Made by a program: the position numbers and the translations under genes
In this document: one piece after another, positions 7,304 to 10,204 of the stretch
Layout of the letters: each line of letters starts with the position of its first letter
Numbering within the stretch: position 1 is the stretch's first letter
Origin: an uncultured Actinomyces sp.
GTDB lineage: Bacteria; Actinomycetota; Actinomycetes; Actinomycetales; Actinomycetaceae
Length of the DNA: 10,204 nucleotides
Reading direction: 5' to 3'
NCBI GenBank assembly: GCA_938022345.1
Contig: CALIEP010000377.1
Coordinates: forward strand, 1 to 10,204
The notes under the pieces: generated by a model
Told to the model about the DNA's origin: nothing
The model's input: the letters and a program-made list of their open reading frames with translations, nothing else
Database searches by the model: none

Positions 7304-7349
7304 CTTTTCGTCGGTGCCTACCACTAGGCTTGTAGGTACCGACGAAAAG
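7304..7349. terminator. Long 18-bp-arm hairpin between the OsmC gene and thyA (terminator or leader element)
   Basis: The arms CTTTTCGTCGGTGCCTAC (7304-7321) and GTAGGTACCGACGAAAAG (7332-7349) pair along all 18 positions, with one G-T wobble (G7316 with T7337), around a 10-base loop. It begins 17 bases after the OsmC-family stop, where a terminator would be expected, and ends 19 bases before the thyA ribosome-binding site. No T tract follows on either strand. Because only 33 bases remain between the stem and the thyA start, any dedicated thyA promoter would have to overlap the repeat, so a role in controlling thyA-folA expression is also possible. Confidence 0.75.
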
Positions 7350-7368
7350 AGTGACCTTTGGGACAGCT

Positions 7369-7376
7369 GGAAAGGA
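7369..7376 (+). promoter_or_regulatory. Ribosome-binding site deciding the thyA start
   Basis: GGAAAGGA ends six bases before the GTG at 7383. The same frame is open further upstream to a GTG at 7314, but that codon lies inside the hairpin arm and would add 23 residues not seen in thymidylate synthases. Confidence 0.85.
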
Positions 7377-7382
7377 ACAGCA

Positions 7383-8186
7383 GTGAACCAGATTGATCGA
7401 CAGTACGAGGATCTGCTGGCAAAGATCATGCGTGAGGGAGCCGAAAAGTCCGATCGCACCGGCACGGGTACTCGTTCGCTTTTTGGTGCCCAGCTGCGTT
7501 ACGACCTTTCAAAGGGATTCCCACTGATCACGACCAAGCGTGTCCACATGAAGTCGATCATCGGTGAGCTTTTATGGTTCTTGAGTGGTGATTCCAATGT
7601 TCACTGGCTTCAGGAAAACGGCGTGCGCATTTGGAACGAATGGGCCGATGAAAATGGCGATCTCGGGCCAGTTTATGGGGTTCAGTGGCGACGCTGGAAT
7701 GCCGGCGATGGTCGCGAAATCGACCAGATTTCCCAAGTTTTGGAGACATTGAGGACGAACCCAGATTCTCGCCGAATGATTGTCTCAGCCTGGAATGTCG
7801 GAGACTTGCCGAAGATGGCTCTGGAGCCGTGTCACGCATTCTTTCAGCTGTATGTTGCTGATGGCCGTCTCTCGCTTCAGCTCTACCAGCGCAGCGCAGA
7901 TATGTTCCTTGGTGTTCCTTTCAATATTGCCTCCTATTCGCTCCTCACTCATATGTTCGCCCAACAAGCTGGCCTTGAGGTCGGAGACTTTGTTTGGACT
8001 GGCGGCGACTGCCACATCTATTCCAATCACGTAGAGCAGGTCACTGAGCAACTTTCGCGTGAACCCTATCCCTTCCCGACTTTGAAACTCCGTAAGGCTG
8101 ATTCGATGTTCTCTTACGGCTTTGATGATGTTGAGATTGTCGGTTATGAGCATCATCCGACGATCAAGGCGCCGGTGGCCGTGTGA
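7383..8186 (+). CDS. thyA: Thymidylate synthase
   Basis: ThyA converts dUMP to dTMP using 5,10-methylene-tetrahydrofolate as both one-carbon donor and reductant, releasing dihydrofolate. The 267-residue product is close to the 264 residues of the E. coli enzyme. The nucleophile is Cys150 in MALEPCHAFFQLYV. Other hallmarks are present: the phosphate-binding loop Arg25 in SDRTGTGTRS, the conserved WFLSGDSNVHWL segment (65-76), GPVYGVQWRRW (95-105), YQRSAD (168-173) with Arg170, and FNIASYSLL (180-188) with the dUMP-specifying Asn181. The end, IKAPVAV, is the usual C-terminal closing segment. The GTG start has a good ribosome-binding site six bases upstream. The stop overlaps the start of folA by 4 bp (GTGA), so the pair is probably translationally coupled and forms the dTMP/tetrahydrofolate cycle. 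No defect is visible. Confidence 0.98.
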   Translation: MNQIDRQYEDLLAKIMREGAEKSDRTGTGTRSLFGAQLRYDLSKGFPLITTKRVHMKSIIGELLWFLSGDSNVHWLQENGVRIWNEWADENGDLGPVYGVQWRRWNAGDGREIDQISQVLETLRTNPDSRRMIVSAWNVGDLPKMALEPCHAFFQLYVADGRLSLQLYQRSADMFLGVPFNIASYSLLTHMFAQQAGLEVGDFVWTGGDCHIYSNHVEQVTEQLSREPYPFPTLKLRKADSMFSYGFDDVEIVGYEHHPTIKAPVAV

Positions 8187-8788
8187 GTGTCGTGGAGGCA
8201 ACATCCTTCGCATCGACTCCTTCTATGGAGACGGTAACAGGGGGAAAGGTCCCCGTTGCTTCGATTTGGGCCCAGACAGAAGATGGGTTTTTAGGCTCCG
8301 GCAAAGACCTGCTCTGGCGGGTTCCCGACGACTTTGCTCACTTTAAGTCAGTGACTATGAATAGCCCGATCATTATGGGGCGTTCATCGTGGGATGCTTT
8401 GGGGCGCCCTCTTCCGGGGCGGACATCGATTGTTGTGACTCGCGACCCTAGCTTGCTTATTGACGGTGCTCAAGTCGTTCATTCGATTGACGAGGCCTTA
8501 CTGTGCGGGCAAAAAGATGCTGCCTTGCGTGGAAGCGAACGAGTTTGGGTGACAGGCGGAGCACAGATCTATCGCTTGGCTATGGACGTTGTCGATGAGC
8601 TTGTTGTTTCTGTGCTCGACTTGAAGGAAGAGGCGCGGGCGCGTGTTGGCTCTTGTACCAGTGGCGTGTACGCCCCTGAGATCGATCCTTCCACCTGGCA
8701 ATTAGATACTGAGGCCAGTGATGCCCAGTGGCGCGGTCCTTCAGGAGACGCTCTCCGTTGGCGTATCCAGGTTTTCCGTCGGATCTAG
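8183..8788 (+). CDS. folA: Dihydrofolate reductase
   Basis: FolA reduces dihydrofolate to tetrahydrofolate with NADPH, recycling the product of the adjacent ThyA. The 201-residue frame, from the GTG that overlaps the thyA stop, has the DHFR order of motifs: SIWAQTEDGFLG (27-38), LLWRVPDDFAHFK (43-55) with Trp45 and the catalytic acid Asp50, IIMGRSSWDALGRPLPGR (63-80), IVVTRD (83-88) and the cofactor-binding VTGGAQIY (123-130). Two features are unusual: about 20 residues precede the first core strand, and the segment LDLKEEARARVGSCTSGVYAPEID (145-168) is longer than the usual short acidic loop leading to the PEI-Pro-Trp region. An ATG at 8225 (residue 15) would remove most of the N-terminal extension but has no ribosome-binding site, so the coupled start is preferred. 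The last 48 bp overlap the end of rmuC on the other strand. Confidence 0.94.
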   Translation: MSVVEATSFASTPSMETVTGGKVPVASIWAQTEDGFLGSGKDLLWRVPDDFAHFKSVTMNSPIIMGRSSWDALGRPLPGRTSIVVTRDPSLLIDGAQVVHSIDEALLCGQKDAALRGSERVWVTGGAQIYRLAMDVVDELVVSVLDLKEEARARVGSCTSGVYAPEIDPSTWQLDTEASDAQWRGPSGDALRWRIQVFRRI

Positions 8789-10021
8789 GCAAGTAGGCTT
8801 TTCAGGGCTTTTCCCCAGTTGATTTCTCTTGAATAGATCATCGTCCAAAGAGCGTGCTTCTACTTTGACTGTATCGATGGGCTGCGTCTCAGCACTCAAT
8901 CCCGATAGCTTCCGTGCACTGACCAGAGCGCGAGATTCGAAGGAAGCTAGAAAGGAATTCCACGACTGTGAGGCGTTATTGAGTGCATTGCTCACTTTTG
9001 TTGCATGTTTTCCTAGTGTTCGAAGGCGTTCGTAGAGTTCTTGAGAAAGCTGGATAATCTCAGTGGCCTGTGAGGATAAGTTTTCCTGGCGCCATGTAAA
9101 AGATACCGTTCGAAGAATCGCCCACATTGAAGTGGGGGAGGCAAGGACGACATTCATTTCAAGTCCATCATGCATGAGAGATGGATCGTAGCGTAGTGCA
9201 GTGGACAGGATTGACTCTGCGGGTATGAACGCAATGACGTAGTCGGCTGAATAGGGGAGTTCCTTCCAATATTCTTTTTTGGCCAGTTCTGTCACGTGTC
9301 TGCGAAGGGACTGTGCATGGGCGATCATGAGTTGTTCGTAAGACTCCGTGGGCTTTTCCGGGGAATTTAAATCGCTCTTATCCTGTTCTTCGTCCCTGGC
9401 CTGTGCATCGAGGAAAGCGCTGAGAGGGACTTTTGAGTCAATGGGGATGCACTTGTCCTCTGGCAAAAGGATTAGCATATCGGGACGTTTTGAGCGCTGG
9501 GCAAGCGAGACCTGGGTGTTGAAGTGAACGTGTTCAAGTAGCCCTGCAGACTCAACTAAAGAACGTAATTGAGCTTCACCCCACGTACCACGCAGAAGTG
9601 AGTGCGATAAAGTTCGAGATAACTCATCAGCAGATTGACGGAGACGCTCTTCTGAAATGCGGCTCAATTGAAGTTGCTGCCCCAGTGCTGCTAGTTGTGC
9701 TGCGTGTTGGCGTTCAAGTGAGGTCACCGAAGTTTGCAGGAGCCGCATCCCTTCGTTGATAGGCATGAGGCTTTGCATAAGGCGTTGATGATTGATGGAC
9801 TCATGATGGAGCGCTTGGTTTTGTGAGTCAGTGAGGTGGGATTGGATATCCCGTTGTTCATCGAGTCGGGCGCGTAATTCTGTTGCCTGAGTCTGTGCGC
9901 TTACGAGCTTCTCAGATAGGTCGAGGCGTGTCTGTGTCTGTCCCATGCGTTTTCCAAGTGCCCACGATGTGCCGCACAGTAAGAGGCATAAAACGATTGT
10001 GAAGAAGCTCGAAGAAGTCAT
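8741..10021 (-). CDS. rmuC: RmuC family protein
   Basis: RmuC proteins are predicted nuclease-fold proteins that in E. coli limit recombination at inverted repeats; the mechanism is poorly defined. This 426-residue version has the usual build: one N-terminal membrane anchor (6-23), a long coiled coil (about 35-140), then the RmuC core (about 142-375). Core motifs include RGTWGEAQLRSLVESAGL (144-161), KRPDMLILLP (178-187), IPIDSKVPL (192-200), LAKKEYW (246-252), FIPAES (265-270) and VVLASPTSMWAILRT (291-305). A polar insertion (209-227) interrupts the core and its SPEKPT (220-225) recurs in the tail (405-410). The tail after about 375 is hydrophilic and its last 15 codons overlap folA. No clear ribosome-binding site precedes the ATG at 10019-10021, yet the anchor right after it supports this start. 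Confidence 0.93.
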   Translation of the reverse strand: MTSSSFFTIVLCLLLCGTSWALGKRMGQTQTRLDLSEKLVSAQTQATELRARLDEQRDIQSHLTDSQNQALHHESINHQRLMQSLMPINEGMRLLQTSVTSLERQHAAQLAALGQQLQLSRISEERLRQSADELSRTLSHSLLRGTWGEAQLRSLVESAGLLEHVHFNTQVSLAQRSKRPDMLILLPEDKCIPIDSKVPLSAFLDAQARDEEQDKSDLNSPEKPTESYEQLMIAHAQSLRRHVTELAKKEYWKELPYSADYVIAFIPAESILSTALRYDPSLMHDGLEMNVVLASPTSMWAILRTVSFTWRQENLSSQATEIIQLSQELYERLRTLGKHATKVSNALNNASQSWNSFLASFESRALVSARKLSGLSAETQPIDTVKVEARSLDDDLFKRNQLGKSPEKPTCLDPTENLDTPTESVS

Positions 10022-10155
10022 GCCCGCATATTAGGTGGTGGCACCCTCAGTTCCATCCAGTTTTGAGGTGCTTGTAGGAAAGAGCGCATGACTCATATCA
10101 CCCCTGCTCGATTTGTGTCATTTGGTTAATAGAGGGTACCTTTTATAGGTACCGA
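10022..10155. promoter_or_regulatory. Divergent promoter region for rmuC and tRNA-fMet
   Basis: These 134 bp separate the rmuC start and the tRNA. Toward the tRNA, TTGGTT (10122-10127) and TATAGG (10144-10149) form a candidate -35/-10 pair with a 16-bp spacer, which would start transcription almost at the mature tRNA 5' end. An alternative, TTGTGT (10113-10118) with TACCTT (10137-10142) and 18 bp between, would give a short leader. Two GGTACC copies (10135-10140 and 10148-10153) flank ttttata. No convincing rmuC promoter was found on the minus strand. Confidence 0.45.
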
Positions 10156-10204
10156 CGCGGGGTGGAGCAGTTCGGTAGCTCGCCGGGCTCATAACCCGGA
10201 GGTC
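10156..10204 (+). tRNA. Initiator tRNA-Met (CAT), 3'-truncated by window edge
   Basis: The first 49 bases of an initiator tRNA are present and align base for base with the E. coli fMet pattern. It starts with CGCGGGG, whose unpaired first C is an initiator hallmark. It has a D arm around GGAGCAGTTCGGTAGCTC, and an anticodon stem CCGGG/CCCGG (10183-10187 and 10195-10199) carrying the three consecutive G-C pairs typical of initiators. The loop ctcataa (10188-10194) contains the CAT anticodon at 10190-10192. The variable region begins at the window end; the T arm and acceptor 3' strand lie outside. It is divergent from rmuC. Confidence 0.97.

Noticed and set aside
7333..7344. TAGGTACCGACG occurs both here and at 10146-10157, in front of thyA and at the tRNA-fMet 5' end.
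   Set aside because: A few 12-base matches are expected by chance in 10 kb, and one copy overlaps the tRNA's own first bases, so a shared promoter element is not supported.
10018..10029. A three-codon upstream frame (ATG CGG GCA TGA) on the minus strand whose stop overlaps the rmuC start.
   Set aside because: Too short to distinguish from chance and has no ribosome-binding site of its own.
10088..10096. ATGACTCAT near-palindrome in the rmuC/tRNA intergenic region.
   Set aside because: Nine bases with a central unpaired position; no second copy or matching bacterial regulator motif known to me.
1..10204. Search for mobile elements, CRISPR arrays, toxin-antitoxin or defence genes.
   Set aside because: No transposase, integrase, spaced direct repeats, terminal inverted repeats or defence motifs were seen; every gene belongs to a chromosomal family. 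The tRNA at the right edge could be an integration site, but its 3' end lies outside the window.

Overview
The window looks like ordinary chromosomal sequence from an actinobacterium. The evidence is a PPA1309-family protein and a UPF0182 giant membrane protein next to a PDZ/Lon-like protease, a PdtaS-type histidine kinase, a DUF2505 protein, frequent GTG starts, and moderate rather than high G+C. Low-G+C members of the Actinomycetaceae would fit, but the species cannot be named from sequence alone. No transposase, integrase, CRISPR array, phage gene or abrupt composition change is visible.

Layout. (1) Bases 1-4543 are an envelope-associated block: the 3' part of a secreted/anchored PDZ-Lon protease (+), converging on a PPA1309-family gene (-) with 8 bp between the stops; that gene is divergent from a 1005-residue UPF0182 membrane protein (+). 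(2) A strong 15-position inverted repeat (4565-4599) separates UPF0182 from the converging PdtaS-like sensor kinase (4667-6124, -). (3) Bases 6246-8788 hold four co-directional genes: a DUF2505 (SRPBCC-like) protein, an OsmC-family protein, thymidylate synthase (thyA) and dihydrofolate reductase (folA). thyA and folA overlap by 4 bp and form the dTMP cycle: ThyA oxidises methylene-tetrahydrofolate to dihydrofolate while making dTMP, and FolA regenerates tetrahydrofolate. A long hairpin (7304-7349) sits between osmC and thyA. (4) rmuC (-) converges on folA and the two coding ends overlap by 48 bp. Its 5' end is divergent from an initiator tRNA-Met gene that runs off the right edge.

I found no convincing undescribed system. 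The items most worth checking are non-coding: the 18-bp-arm hairpin before thyA, a perfect 9-bp inverted repeat in the leader of the DUF2505 gene, a possibly leaderless start for the kinase, and the GGTACC repeats around the tRNA-fMet promoter. Among proteins, the FolA-like enzyme carries an unusual stretch near residues 148-163. The protease/PPA1309/UPF0182 neighbourhood is a recurrent actinobacterial cluster whose function is unknown.
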